Source of the DNA: Alentia gelatinosa
Taxonomy: Eukaryota; Annelida; Polychaeta; Phyllodocida; Polynoidae
Assembly (NCBI GenBank): GCA_950022655.1
Contig: OX465590.1
Span: 36,655,218-36,719,217, forward strand
Length of the DNA: 64,000 nucleotides
Reading direction: 5' to 3'
In this document: in pieces, positions 11,259-20,384 of the stretch
How the letters are laid out: the number at the start of each line of letters is the position of its first letter
Position numbering within the stretch: the first letter of the stretch is position 1
Notes under the pieces: model-generated
Databases searched by the model: none
Told to the model about the DNA's origin: nothing
The model's input: only the letters and a program-made list of their open reading frames with translations
Made by a program: the position numbers and the translations under genes

Positions 11259-11360
11259 ATTTTTGGCACGTGCGCGCAGCCTTTGTCTGTACTCCACGAG
11301 TCACAAAGGCCCGCACTCCATCACATCATACGAGGACGGTACGGGGATAACGAGTAGAAG

Positions 11361-12485
11361 ATGCCGAAAACGAGAGCAAACCCCGAAGCCGGACCGTCAA
11401 ACGCCCCCGAGGCTGAAGACGGGTCCGAGACGACCGTGAAGGAATCGACTACGCAGGGAAGCGCCGAACACGTGGCCTCGGTCTCCGAGCACGGTTCGTC
11501 CGTTAAGACCTCTCGTATCGTGGCCCTGGAGGAGAACGTAAAGTCCATCCTCACGGCTATTACAAAGATGTCACGTGAACGGTCGCCATCACGACGGTCA
11601 GCATCACGGGCGTCGAGACCGCCAACGGAACCATCTGCGGCGGAAGACAGGACGAGGGACTGGGCCAACGACCAGGCCTCACGGCTACCACCCCCACGGC
11701 AGCTCCGCGACCGATACGTCTCTGAGGACTACATCCAGCGCGAGATTGAACGGGAGACCCTACGGCACGATAGGACGGCCGGTAAGCTTGCAATCGATTT
11801 ACATACCAACCGTCTCATATCTAAACCATACATGTATATCGACCATGAGGGTGTGTATACCATAAGCCAGAAGCTCGAGGCCAGGAGCACACTCGGGCCG
11901 CTCGAGTACATCGGAGCGTTCCTCAACATGATGGAGGACCACCGGGCCGTGCGGGAGGAGGACCGCCGCGACCTGTATCGCCACCTCACGCAGGTCACCA
12001 CCGATGCCCAGACACGGCCGTGGGCCGGGGTACGGAGGTGGTCCAACCATGTATTCGACCAGGTTGAAGCCGGACGCCTGTATTGGTCTGACCACGTGAG
12101 GATACAGGACGAGCGCGTCCGGCTCGCCATGACGGCCACGACAACGAACACGAACGGCCAAGACGTCTCTAAGCCCGGGGCACGGGAGTTACCTTGCCGG
12201 GCATTTAACTCGGAGAAGGGGTGCCGCCAACGCAACGGCCACCAGGATGGGGTGATAAAGTGGGTGCATGTGTGCTCTTTTTGCGACTCTGTAGGCAGGA
12301 TGTGCACGCACTCTATCCACGCGTGTAACAGGAAGCTCGCCTACGGAGTCGGTTACGAGAGCGCTGTACCCACACCGACAGCGGCCCCACGCCGAGCCCC
12401 ACCGGCCGGACACGTACTGCGTCCCACTCAAGTGCTCCCACAACACCCGAGTTCAAAAAACGCACCCGCCGCGCCCCAGGAGTAG
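11361..12485 (+). CDS. Ngaro-1 Gag-like protein
   Basis: A 374-aa frame with ATG 100 bp after the end of A1. The N-terminal ~110 residues are charged and Ser/Arg-rich (RERSPSRRSASRASR at about 71-85), likely disordered. The middle is mixed helical. Residues 279-322 hold a Cys/His cluster (C279, C288, H294, H303, C305, C308, C315, H317, H320, C322) that looks like the nucleic-acid-binding zinc region of DIRS-order Gag proteins. Gag should package element RNA. The frame ends just after an A AAA AAC slippery site, so ~8 residues are bypassed when ribosomes shift into the RT frame. The start is chosen because the next frame element upstream is noncoding A1. The counterpart in copy 2 is frameshifted. 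Confidence 0.85.
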   Translation: MPKTRANPEAGPSNAPEAEDGSETTVKESTTQGSAEHVASVSEHGSSVKTSRIVALEENVKSILTAITKMSRERSPSRRSASRASRPPTEPSAAEDRTRDWANDQASRLPPPRQLRDRYVSEDYIQREIERETLRHDRTAGKLAIDLHTNRLISKPYMYIDHEGVYTISQKLEARSTLGPLEYIGAFLNMMEDHRAVREEDRRDLYRHLTQVTTDAQTRPWAGVRRWSNHVFDQVEAGRLYWSDHVRIQDERVRLAMTATTTNTNGQDVSKPGARELPCRAFNSEKGCRQRNGHQDGVIKWVHVCSFCDSVGRMCTHSIHACNRKLAYGVGYESAVPTPTAAPRRAPPAGHVLRPTQVLPQHPSSKNAPAAPQE

Positions 12486-12493
12486 GCGCGGCG
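12455..12493 (+). promoter_or_regulatory. Candidate -1 ribosomal frameshift signal, gag to RT
   Basis: In the gag frame the codons read tcA AAA AAC, a canonical X XXY YYZ heptamer (12455-12461). After a 5-nt spacer a perfect 9-bp GC stem can form: CGCCGCGCC (12467-12475) with GGCGCGGCG (12485-12493), loop CCAGGAGTA. The gag TAG stop (12483-12485) starts in the loop, with its last base in the stem. The -1 frame is open from here through the RT. Copy 2 keeps the heptamer, spacer and stem with one G-U pair. Frameshifting itself is inferred. Confidence 0.8.
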
Positions 12494-15307
12494 CGAGACA
12501 CCACCCCTGCACTCGGTACGCATGCACTCCCGGGCAGGGGGACGACCGACACCAGCGAGTGCCACACCTATGACGTAACACCTCCCGGGCACGTGACAAT
12601 AACACCGCGTGTCAAACACGTGGACCGTGCAAGCGATGACAGCGACCCCGGGGAATACACTCTCACCGCTGACAGCTATAAGGGAGTGGAGGAGCAATTG
12701 CCTCGGCAATTACCCCGGGGAGGAATTGATACGATGACCACACCCGACTTCGCCGCACTTAGGGAGGTGTGTGAGACCGGGGTGCCGGTCCCCGGGGTAC
12801 AGACCGACCCGGCAGCCTTCATCACACACAGGCGGGCCCTCTGGCCCCAGTTCGCCGGGCCCGGGCCGCCGGGACACGCCTATATATACGGCGAGGTGAG
12901 GGAAACGGGACTGCCCAACGCTTTGGGCGCACGCATTGAGCTCCCCACGGACCTGAACATTCCGGCGTGGGTCCGGTACCTCTCCGGAATCCCCGGAAAA
13001 CAAGAACTGCTCGACTTCATCCGGTTCAGGTTTCCCCTCGGGTATATCGGGCCTGTTAGCGATACCCAGGATGCCCTCAACCACCCCAGTGCCACGGGAT
13101 TCCCGGAACAAGTCGACAAGTTCATAAGTAAAGAGCAGGCACACAGCAACCTTATAGGACCCTTCAACGAGGCTCCGTTTTCCCCGTGGTGTCACGTGTC
13201 GCCGTTGATGACACACATTATAAAGAACTCTGTCTTCGGTCAGGAGCGGGAACACGGCCTGCCGACCGTCGACGGCTTCGTCGGCCGCCTGGTGGCCTCG
13301 GGGCCCGGTAGTTACATGAGCACCATAGACATTGCCAGAGCGTACAAGAATTTTCGGTGCGATCCGCTGGATTGGCCGTTGCTCTGTTTTGCGTGGAGGG
13401 ACGGGTACTACTGTGACACGGCGATGCCGTTTGGTGCCCGTGCCTCCTCGTATCATATGCAGTGCGTGGCGGATGCCATTGTCCAGATGCTGGGACAAAA
13501 GGGTGTGGACGCCGCCATGTACCTGGACGATTTGATAATCCTCTCTCCCAACCGAGGAAAAGCAGCATCGGACTTCGCCATAGCGCGGGGGCTGTTCCGG
13601 GAATTGGGCCTCCCCGAGGCCACGGACAAGGCACAGCCCCCGGCACAGGTGGTCACTTGGCTCGGGATCATCATAAATGCCCCCGAGATGTCCATCACCA
13701 TCCCCGAGGACAAGCTGCAGGACGTACGCGAACACGTTAGAACGGTCGCCAGGAAGCGGTCTCTCACCAAACGCCAACTGCAGTCGGTCCTCGGCAAGAT
13801 ACTTCACGTTTCTAAATGCATACGGCCGGCACGGCCGTTCGTGAGCAAACTGTTGGAGGCACTGAGGGCCATGTCCGGGTACTACCTTAACATCAACGCC
13901 GATATGAGGCAAGACCTGGACTGGTTCCTACGGTTCGCCGACGGCTGGAACGGCCACGCCCTCATCCCTCGAGGATCACCAACGAAGTGTATCATCGTGG
14001 ATGCGTGCCTCTCAGGGATCGGCGGGACGGACGGCACGTATTTCTACGCGGGACGGGTGTGCCCGACCGTTGACCCCGTGACATGCATCTCGGAGCTCGA
14101 GGCACTTAACACGGTGTACGCCATGAACACGTTCCTCACAAATCGCGACCGTGGTACACGTGTGGAGGTGTTCTGTGACAACCTGGGCACCGTCCAGGCA
14201 CTCACCAGTGGGAGGGCACGTAATTCGGTACTGGCCGAATGTGCCCGCCAGGCCTGGATGGTGCAGGCCAAGTTGCAGGTCGAACTCATCTACACCCACG
14301 TGCCTGGGGTCCTAAATACTGTAGCCGATGCCCTGAGCAGGGCACACCTGACCTCGAGGGATTATAATACTGCTGCCATGTTCATCGCATACCATTCCCT
14401 TACAGAGGTCATACCGTGTACACATGCCTCGTTTATACCAGTCTTGCGTCTTCCATGCAGATCCGGCTCTACTCTCACTCCAGACGAGGGCATCTGCGCG
14501 GCAATCAGAGGCACGTGCCCGCGGAACGGTCGCCAACCAGAGGAGCGCCGTCGCCACGTGCCTCGCGTTTTGCCGACGGATGCGGGCCGATCCACAGACA
14601 CCTACAGTCAGCTTCACCACGGCGTACCTCGAATACGTCGCGGAACACGCCCCCTCGCCGGCAACGGTCGCCAACCAACTCTCCCATGTGCGGTCGCACC
14701 TGCGACTGACGGGGGGCGACGTCGCGCCAACCGAGGACTTCCGTGTGAAGCGGGCACTGGAGGCCATGAAACGCAACAAGGACTATCGCCCAAACGTCAA
14801 GCCTCCGGTGCCGATGGCGGTCCTCCAGGCCGCCCTCGGGGCCCTAACGGACTCCCCCATGCACATAGTTCTGCGGGCAGCCGTCCTGATTATCTTCTAC
14901 GCGGCCCTGCGGCAGAGCGAGGTCGCGCCCCCGACGGCGGCAACACACGATCCAGCGCGACACCTGTCGCGCCGAGACGTGGTGGTCACGCCCACCAGCG
15001 TGACCGTCCGCGTCAAGGCGGCAAAGAACCTTCAACTGGCGGGGGAGGAGAAAACGGCAACACTCCGGGCGTCGCCGACTTCCGCCACATGCCCGCTGGT
15101 AGCTATACGACGGATGCTGGCGGCCGCCCCCACGGCCACCCCCGAGGACCCGTTCCTCATGCTCGAGGACCGAACCACGGTGACCACACGTATGCTTACC
15201 AAGGCATGGAAGCAGCTGCTAGTGGCCGCGCGACAGGACTCGAACTACACACTGCACAGCCTTCGCAAGGCAGCGGCAACACAGGCATTCCAGGCCGGGA
15301 TGCCTGA
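12461..15307 (+). CDS. Ngaro-1 reverse transcriptase-RNase H (fingers deletion)
   Basis: This frame lies -1 to gag and is open from the slippery site; a standalone start could be GTG 12593 or ATG 12734. Numbering from 12593, RT motif A is STIDIARAY (Asp246), the catalytic box is YLDD (310-313; nt 13520-13531), and RNase H carries Asp470 (IIVDA), Glu501 (SELEA), Asp529 (FCDN) and Asp579 (VADALSR). It makes element cDNA and removes the RNA strand. Compared with copy 2, about 25 codons are missing at 13214-13222, just before IIKNSVFG. They include the conserved fingers segment with the ERRVITDM motif, so activity is doubtful. Recognisable homology ends near 14470; the frame then stays open to 15307 across the recombinase gene and reads as Gly/Arg/Pro-rich sequence. 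That tail may be untranslated or meaningless. Confidence 0.8.
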   Translation, partial: RTRRAPGVGAARDTTPALGTHALPGRGTTDTSECHTYDVTPPGHVTITPRVKHVDRASDDSDPGEYTLTADSYKGVEEQLPRQLPRGGIDTMTTPDFAALREVCETGVPVPGVQTDPAAFITHRRALWPQFAGPGPPGHAYIYGEVRETGLPNALGARIELPTDLNIPAWVRYLSGIPGKQELLDFIRFRFPLGYIGPVSDTQDALNHPSATGFPEQVDKFISKEQAHSNLIGPFNEAPFSPWCHVSPLMTHIIKNSVFGQEREHGLPTVDGFVGRLVASGPGSYMSTIDIARAYKNFRCDPLDWPLLCFAWRDGYYCDTAMPFGARASSYHMQCVADAIVQMLGQKGVDAAMYLDDLIILSPNRGKAASDFAIARGLFRELGLPEATDKAQPPAQVVTWLGIIINAPEMSITIPEDKLQDVREHVRTVARKRSLTKRQLQSVLGKILHVSKCIRPARPFVSKLLEALRAMSGYYLNINADMRQDLDWFLRFADGWNGHALIPRGSPTKCIIVDACLSGIGGTDGTYFYAGRVCPTVDPVTCISELEALNTVYAMNTFLTNRDRGTRVEVFCDNLGTVQALTSGRARNSVLAECARQAWMVQAKLQVELIYTHVPGVLNTVADALSRAHLTSRDYNTAAMFIAYHSLTEVIPCTHASFIPVLRLPCRSGSTLTPDEGICAAIRGTCPRNGRQPEERRRHVPRVLPTDAGRSTDTYSQLHHGVPRIRRGTRPLAGNGRQPTLPCAVAPATDGGRRRANRGLPCEAGTGGHETQQGLSPKRQASGADGGPPGRPRGPNGLPHAHSSAGSRPDYLLRGPAAERGRAPDGGNTRSSATPVAPRRGGHAHQRDRPRQGGKEPSTGGGGENGNTPGVADFRHMPAGSYTTDAGGRPHGHPRGPVPHARGPNHGDHTYAYQGMEAAASGRATGLELHTAQPSQGSGNTGIPGRDA

Positions 15308-15428
15308 AATCTCCATACAACAATATGGAGGGTGGAAATCAAATGCCCACCGCTCTTATATCAAAGACGACAACGAGAAAGCGGTGAACCTCGCACTCCT
15401 CAAGTCCCTAAACCAAAAGGACTCTTAA
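14424..15428 (+). CDS. Ngaro-1 tyrosine recombinase
   Basis: 334 aa, +1 relative to the RT frame and overlapping it. Residues ~30-115 look like a core-binding (SAM-like) domain; the catalytic domain follows. The family residues are visible: Arg163 (ALRQSE), His278-x2-Arg281 (HSLRK), Trp304 (GGW, in the second His/Trp position) and nucleophile Tyr312 (HRSYI). The length is typical of DIRS-order recombinases. It should integrate the circular DNA copy by strand exchange at the split-repeat junction, replacing a DDE integrase. The ATG at 14424 is the first in frame after RNase H homology ends. The frame is intact, unlike that of copy 2, and stops 44 bp before B1. Confidence 0.88.
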   Translation: MPRLYQSCVFHADPALLSLQTRASARQSEARARGTVANQRSAVATCLAFCRRMRADPQTPTVSFTTAYLEYVAEHAPSPATVANQLSHVRSHLRLTGGDVAPTEDFRVKRALEAMKRNKDYRPNVKPPVPMAVLQAALGALTDSPMHIVLRAAVLIIFYAALRQSEVAPPTAATHDPARHLSRRDVVVTPTSVTVRVKAAKNLQLAGEEKTATLRASPTSATCPLVAIRRMLAAAPTATPEDPFLMLEDRTTVTTRMLTKAWKQLLVAARQDSNYTLHSLRKAAATQAFQAGMPEISIQQYGGWKSNAHRSYIKDDNEKAVNLALLKSLNQKDS

Positions 15429-15472
15429 ATTCTTCCCCCCCCCCCTCTCCTTTTTTCATTTATTGGCTTCTT

Positions 15473-15738
15473 GGCCTTTTATTATCATACAATTCTCATT
15501 GTATTACCCATAATACAATCCAACATTGTATTTCCATCTTATAATTTTATCATAATTGACTTTTATTCCAATGTCAATTATTCCATGTATTATTACTTAC
15601 CTCTTATTATCATTACATCTAATATGTCGTCCAGTAAGGTCGACATAAAATTTTATCTACTACTTTACTGCATAAAATTCAATAAAATTTTATTTTCCCA
15701 GCTACTGCTTTCTACTTTCATCCAGGGGTAGGGTAATG
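15473..15738 (+). repeat. Ngaro-1 split repeat B1
   Basis: 266 bp beginning GGCCTTTTATTATCATAC and ending AGGGGTAGGGTAATG; it appears identical to B2 (15980-16245). It is AT-rich and contains AATAAAATTTTATTTT, a possible poly(A) signal region. Confidence 0.9.
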
Positions 15739-15937
15739 GGTGACTCATGGCCTTTGGTCAGGGGTAGTCATTGCCACCTCTGGTGTCCCCCTCTACCGCG
15801 CCTCACAGGCGCCCCTCCTGCCCCCTCGCGGCTTTCACACTAACCACGCAGTCACGTGGTCGACCCCGGTCCGGACCCCGGTCTCACTTCTACTCTACCC
15901 TCCATACAGTACACACGTACTCTACACTTTTCTTGTC
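15739..15937 (+). repeat. Ngaro-1 split repeat A2
   Basis: Copy of A1 directly abutting B1 with no spacer, the expected B1-A2 junction of split direct repeats. A 42-bp pyrimidine-rich unique piece (15938-15979) separates it from B2. Confidence 0.9.
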
Positions 15938-15979
15938 CCACCCACCCACACCTTCTCTCTTTCTCAACTACTCACGTAG

Positions 15980-16245
15980 GGCCTTTTATTATCATACAAT
16001 TCTCATTGTATTACCCATAATACAATCCAACATTGTATTTCCATCTTATAATTTTATCATAATTGACTTTTATTCCAATGTCAATTATTCCATGTATTAT
16101 TACTTACCTCTTATTATCATTACATCTAATATGTCGTCCAGTAAGGTCGACATAAAATTTTATCTACTACTTTACTGCATAAAATTCAATAAAATTTTAT
16201 TTTCCCAGCTACTGCTTTCTACTTTCATCCAGGGGTAGGGTAATG
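15980..16245 (+). repeat. Ngaro-1 split repeat B2 (3' end)
   Basis: Matches B1 and ends at AGGGGTAGGGTAATG. The flank TCGCAACTTTG is not shared, which defines the element end at 16245. Confidence 0.9.
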
Positions 16246-17675
16246 TCGCAACTTTGACCAATATCCGCGTAGGTTAACAGGATCACGGCTATGTTTACGT
16301 GTTACATTCTGGTATAAGGATCCTGATTAAAATTCTTATTTCATCGTAGAATTGCCCTTCCTGGTTATACCAAGGAAAAGTTTATCAAACATTCTTAAAG
16401 TAATTCTATGTTATTGTGCTCATATAAATCATTTCGTTCTTGGGCCACTTCCAACTGCCATCCTCTGAAAACATTTGTTTTATTGTTTTGTCTTGCTGAT
16501 CCATCCTTCTAGTCAACATTTCCCCTTGTTGTCCCTCAGATGGATGGCATCATTGTGTTATCTATATTTTCTTGGTCTATCTGAGGAGTAGGGTTAAATC
16601 CATTAGATCACATTGACTTCATCTATTCAAAAGATCTCACATAAGGTATAGTTCTGGTCACTTTCAAACAATTTTTAAATTTGATTTTCGAGAGTTGACT
16701 GAAATATTTCATTTTGAAATTCTTTATTTAGTTTGAACATGTACAACAGGTATAAGGCGGAAGGATATGATCAGATCCTTTCTGTTTCTGCTCTGTTTTC
16801 GTTATTCAAAGTACTTGTTAATGTTTATGATATATACTGGACAAGGAAGTAAAATAACGCCACAACTCCAGGTAGGTGTTTCTATTTTCCAGCGATGATT
16901 TTTATTTTATAAACATAACTTATAAGTTTCATCATAACATGGACTATTAATAATCTGGACCTACTATTGACGTTTCGGTATTGGTACCTTCATCAGGACA
17001 GACTGGACAAACCAAGGATGAACGAAAGAAAATTGATGCAAATTGTCATCATTCTATTGTTTAGTTTGTTACAGTTCACATCTCAGTCTAACCAGTTTTG
17101 AACCTTATCCGTTCTCTATAACAATTTCATTCTGCAAACGTTCAATCAACAAAAGTTTCGTTCGAAAAAGACAAGGAAGTAAATCCTCCCAAAATAAGTA
17201 GTTATAGATGTAGGAAAACAGAATGCTATTTTTGTATTGTATCTACATCCACAACGATAACTTCACATCAACAAAACCTCACGCTCTGCCAACTGAACAT
17301 CACTCGTAGTTAGAGGACAGTGGGACATAACAAAAGCTGTGTAAACGGAAAGAAATCCAATACATGCGGCTGATGGTGCAGGTGCAGGTAGTTCAGCCTG
17401 GCCGCGCATTTAGGTTGAGGTGTGGTCATGTTGTTAGAATAATGAAGCTAGAACCCGAACAACTGTTTAGTCTACGGTATGATAAATCAATAAGAATGCA
17501 CTAATATTTAGTTGAGTGGTAATTGGGCGGGCACCCAGCGTCCTAGGGACTATAACTGACCACGTCAGGTTAAAGTTCCCATGACAACCATCTCTCTGGC
17601 TGAAATAAAGCATTGTATATCGGTCACAAAAAACTGGGGCCTTTATATTTTTAAGCTGATGAAAGAAGAGTTTTT
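16246..17675. other. Unassigned AT-rich DNA; possible retroelement-tail motif
   Basis: On the minus strand at ~16965-17000 the sequence reads CCTGATGAAGGTACC then AATACCGAAACGTCAATAG. Words of this type (TGATGAAG...CGAAACGTC) are common in hairpins at the ends of Penelope-like and other invertebrate retroelements. No coding remnant supports a call, and the rest is featureless. Confidence 0.3.
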
Positions 17676-17945
17676 TTTATCTCACCCCTGGTATCTTTTC
17701 TCCATAGATTTGATAATGAGAACTCGTATCCAACACCCATTTGATATTTAGGAAAAATATCCAATGGGGGACTATGCCACTAATATGAGCCCATTAGTCA
17801 ACGTGAGGGGGGTAAGATAAATTCAGAAACCCATTCAAGTTGAGAGTCAAAGCTCGATCCAATCTCGTTTGAATCGCTACGTAATTCACGCGGCTTCGCC
17901 TTGTGAATTAGTACGCGATTCAAACTTGATGGCATACAATCTCTG
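17676..17945 (+). mobile_element. Foldback MITE family F2, copy 1
   Basis: It starts TATCTCACCCCTGGTATC, has an internal AGGGGGGTAAGATAAATTCAG, and then a hairpin with tip ATTCACGCGGCTTCGCC and arms around CTCGTTTGAATCGC / GCGATTCAAACTTG. This is the same plan as F1 with different termini. Confidence 0.65.
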
Positions 17946-18427
17946 ACCCAAAACTTTCATAAGATTCCTCTATAGTATTGGTTAATATCGGGAGTGCGTG
18001 CCAAACTGATGGCCCTCACCATGGCGGTTCTTATATGAACACAAACAAATATAATCTGTACCAACTCTAAATTATCATTAAAAACAAAGACCATAAATCA
18101 TAAACTTATACTAGTATCTGTTGGTTTTGTAAATATTTCATATAGGAATAAAGACTGATATTTGGCTCGACAGATAAAGGGGCTATCATTTCATATGACA
18201 CAGGTACATAAGCTGGTCATCGGCGATCAGAACTGTATGCACTGACAACAGTGGAAGATGTGGCCTCTCTCAGGGTAGCAGATCAGAAAACTACCCTTCT
18301 AAATTCGGTTTTCAGCTTGGTTAGACAAGAATAATAATGTATAAAGCACATATGAGTAGAGATGTACAGAAATGAAGAGCAGGTTCGAGCTTTTCTGTTC
18401 ACTAAATTCTAGCTCTGAGACTCTCGT
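17946..18427. other. Unassigned DNA
   Basis: No gene or repeat was recognised. Confidence 0.4.
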
Positions 18428-18850
18428 ATTATCCTACCCCTAATATAAAATCCCATAGGCTTAACATTGACTTTCCGTATGCGCCCGTATGTCGCATACG
18501 GATAAAAAATCGCTCCTAGGATCGTACAAAAAATGGACCAATCAGAGATCAGCAGCTTAAAGTAGTTCCAAGCGCCTTCAGAGCAGCAAGGAGAGCTATA
18601 TGGAGGACTTCAGATAGTTTTTATCTGTTTTTTGTTATTATCCTCACATAAAAATATCGTTCACAGGGGGTAGGATAAAATCAAAAACTTATTCGTTTTA
18701 ATCTGGGCTCCCGTAAGCGACTCCTGGAGTTTTGGCTCCGGATATCACTTGGCTCCGCCTCGTGATATCACTACGCCAAACTCAAGTCGTCGCATACAGG
18801 AGCCCAGATTAAAACTCATCCGGTTTTACGATAGTACTTGACTCTTTATG
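18428..18850 (+). mobile_element. Foldback MITE family F1, copy with variant arms
   Basis: TATCCTACCCCTAATATAAA, then CCATAGGCTTAACATTG, a ~190-bp interior, a second AGGGGGTAGGATAAAAT, and a hairpin (18690-18830). The arms read AATCTGGGCTCCCGTA and GGAGCCCAGATT; other F1 copies have TTGGCCACCG and GGTGGCCA at the same place. The tip is ATCACTTGGCTCCGCCTCG. Confidence 0.75.
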
Positions 18851-19229
18851 CATAATTTTGGATCTGCTTGTCCCTATGTAGGGGAGAGAACTCCAAGCAG
18901 ATCTGACAAAAAAGCTGTTTTTATATAGAGCAGGTAAATAACACGAGAAAAATGCCTCTTGGCATATTCAGGCTCTGCATGGCAATGCCTCCAGGCATCT
19001 TCAGTACTGAAACAGTTCAAATATTAACCACATAGAAAAAGAGGATAGAAACGGCTACAAAATAAGACAGAAAAGAAAGGCAAAACAAGGTGAAAATGGT
19101 CTAAAGCAGGCTTCACAAGTAGTTTTATGAATCTCAAAGGAAAATGGTGGTTTGTATTAACATTGAAGGACATACCCTGTACATCGTCTCAGACATAGTC
19201 ACAACGAGCACTCGCCCTGGGACTCAAGT
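18851..19229. other. Unassigned DNA
   Basis: A short echo (TGCCTCTTGGCAT, GCAATGCCTCCAGGCAT; 18952-18996) is the only structure seen. Confidence 0.35.
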
Positions 19230-19470
19230 ACCCTTGAGGTGAATGGTGTAAAATACATGCAACCCTGCTTGCCTCTTGCATGGAGTTGTCCCCCTGCATT
19301 AACTACCATATAAGGAATAGAGTAGACCCAGCAGCCAATGACTGCAATCGGAGCAAACCACGACCTTCGACCTGACCTCCTTACATGATATTTATAATTA
19401 TAGCGCCTTGGGACGGTTCTTCAGTCTATAGTTGACCTAAAATCTAGTGGGCCACAACCACCCTCTTTTA
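19230..19470 (-). repeat. Dispersed repeat R4, copy 1
   Basis: In reverse orientation it carries TAGCGCCTTGGGACGG, TGACTGCAATCGGAGC and GTGGGCCACAACCACCCTC. The same order occurs at 23745, 44485 and 53758. No TIR or clear Pol III boxes; class unknown. Confidence 0.65.
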
Positions 19471-19505
19471 TATCGAAATCCCATGGGACTCTGTACCTTG
19501 TTAAG

Positions 19506-19893
19506 TGGGATTCACACGATGGAATTGATATACCTCACACGGTGTTTTTCTGAGACAAATCCTGCCGAAATTCTGTACTCGAACCCAATCTCTTTGTCTA
19601 AATTGTCGGGTTCCATTTCCCTGAAACATGATTTTCCCCCTGCAATTGTTAACGACATTTACCCCTAAAAAGGAACAGAATCTCATGAGGTTTTGAACCC
19701 TGGGAGGTACATGAATCCCATCGTGTGAATTCCACTTTACGGGTGACTCTCACCGAGAATCATAGGGGAAAAAAACTTGTCTCAGGGAAATTGAACCCTG
19801 CTATTCAGACGAGGAAACCTGTACAGAATCTCAGTAGGATTTGTCTCAGACAAACACCCTGTGAGGTGCATGAATCTCACTGTGTGAATTCCA
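19506..19893. mobile_element. Foldback element with ~150-bp arms
   Basis: The left arm (19506-19660) carries GGGATTCACACGATGGAATT, CACACGGTGTTTTTCTGAGA and TTCCCTGAAACATG. The right arm (19755-19893) is its reverse complement with scattered changes (TCTCAGACAAACACCCTGTG; TGTGTGAATTCCAC). The unpaired centre is ~95 bp. There is no ORF of note; it is probably non-autonomous. Some CACACGATCG follows the right end. Confidence 0.7.
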
Positions 19894-20384
19894 CACGATC
19901 GAAGTTTGGGGTCGATTGAAAGTAAACAACCCTGAGACACTCACACCCTCCTCTGAGGCCTGGAGCACCTGATGAAGACCGTCCATACTCAGGCCAGGTA
20001 GGCGTCTCTACCACAGCCAGGTGTGGCCGGCCTGCACCCTCTCACGGCCGTCACAGTGCTCACCTGTTTTCCCACGTAACACCTGGGACCTGTTTCAGTA
20101 GGCTCGTAACATTAGCCCTAGACAGACATCAACAGCGGCACCAACAGTGCAAGCAACAGAGGAAAAAGTCTAGCAAATATCAGAAAATCGGAGCGCCCAA
20201 TCTTCTTCATATTTGGAACGATTATAGGTTATATGTACCTCCTACTCATGTTAAAGTATCATTGCTACGAGAAGTGAGTGAAACTCCGCGTGTCGTTGAT
20301 TGCAATCTTGTGATCTGTCCGTATGGTGTCACAGACGCCATCTAGACATGTCACAAAACTACTGAAACAGGTCCCTGTTCAGCT
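19894..20384. other. Mixed DNA with a segment shared with 30250-30300
   Basis: ATCTTCTTCATATTTGGAAC plus GATTATAGGTTATATGTA (20195-20240) is the inverse of 30250-30300 inside the TIR element there. This part may be a fragment of the same element family. The remainder is unassigned. Confidence 0.45.

Larger units (their letters stand above)
11060..16245 (+). mobile_element. Ngaro-type (DIRS-order) retrotransposon, copy 1
   Basis: The 5186-bp element has the Ngaro plan: A1, internal ORFs, then B1-A2-B2 as split direct repeats. It encodes gag, reverse transcriptase with RNase H, and a tyrosine recombinase in place of an integrase. No target-site duplication is visible, as expected for recombinase-mediated insertion of a circular intermediate. 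A1/A2 differ at only about one position and B1/B2 look identical, so this copy is young. Its RT has an in-frame gap in the fingers region compared with copy 2 (see the RT entry). GC content is far above the flanks. Confidence 0.9.

Noticed and set aside
12710..13912. 400-aa open frame on the minus strand across the RT gene
   Set aside because: It is antisense to conserved RT/RNase H codons in GC-rich DNA, has no domain, and is broken in copy 2. A shadow frame.
16960..17005. Penelope-like element
   Set aside because: Only the TGATGAAG...CGAAACGTC-type words are present; no reverse transcriptase or GIY-YIG remnant was found, so it was not called.
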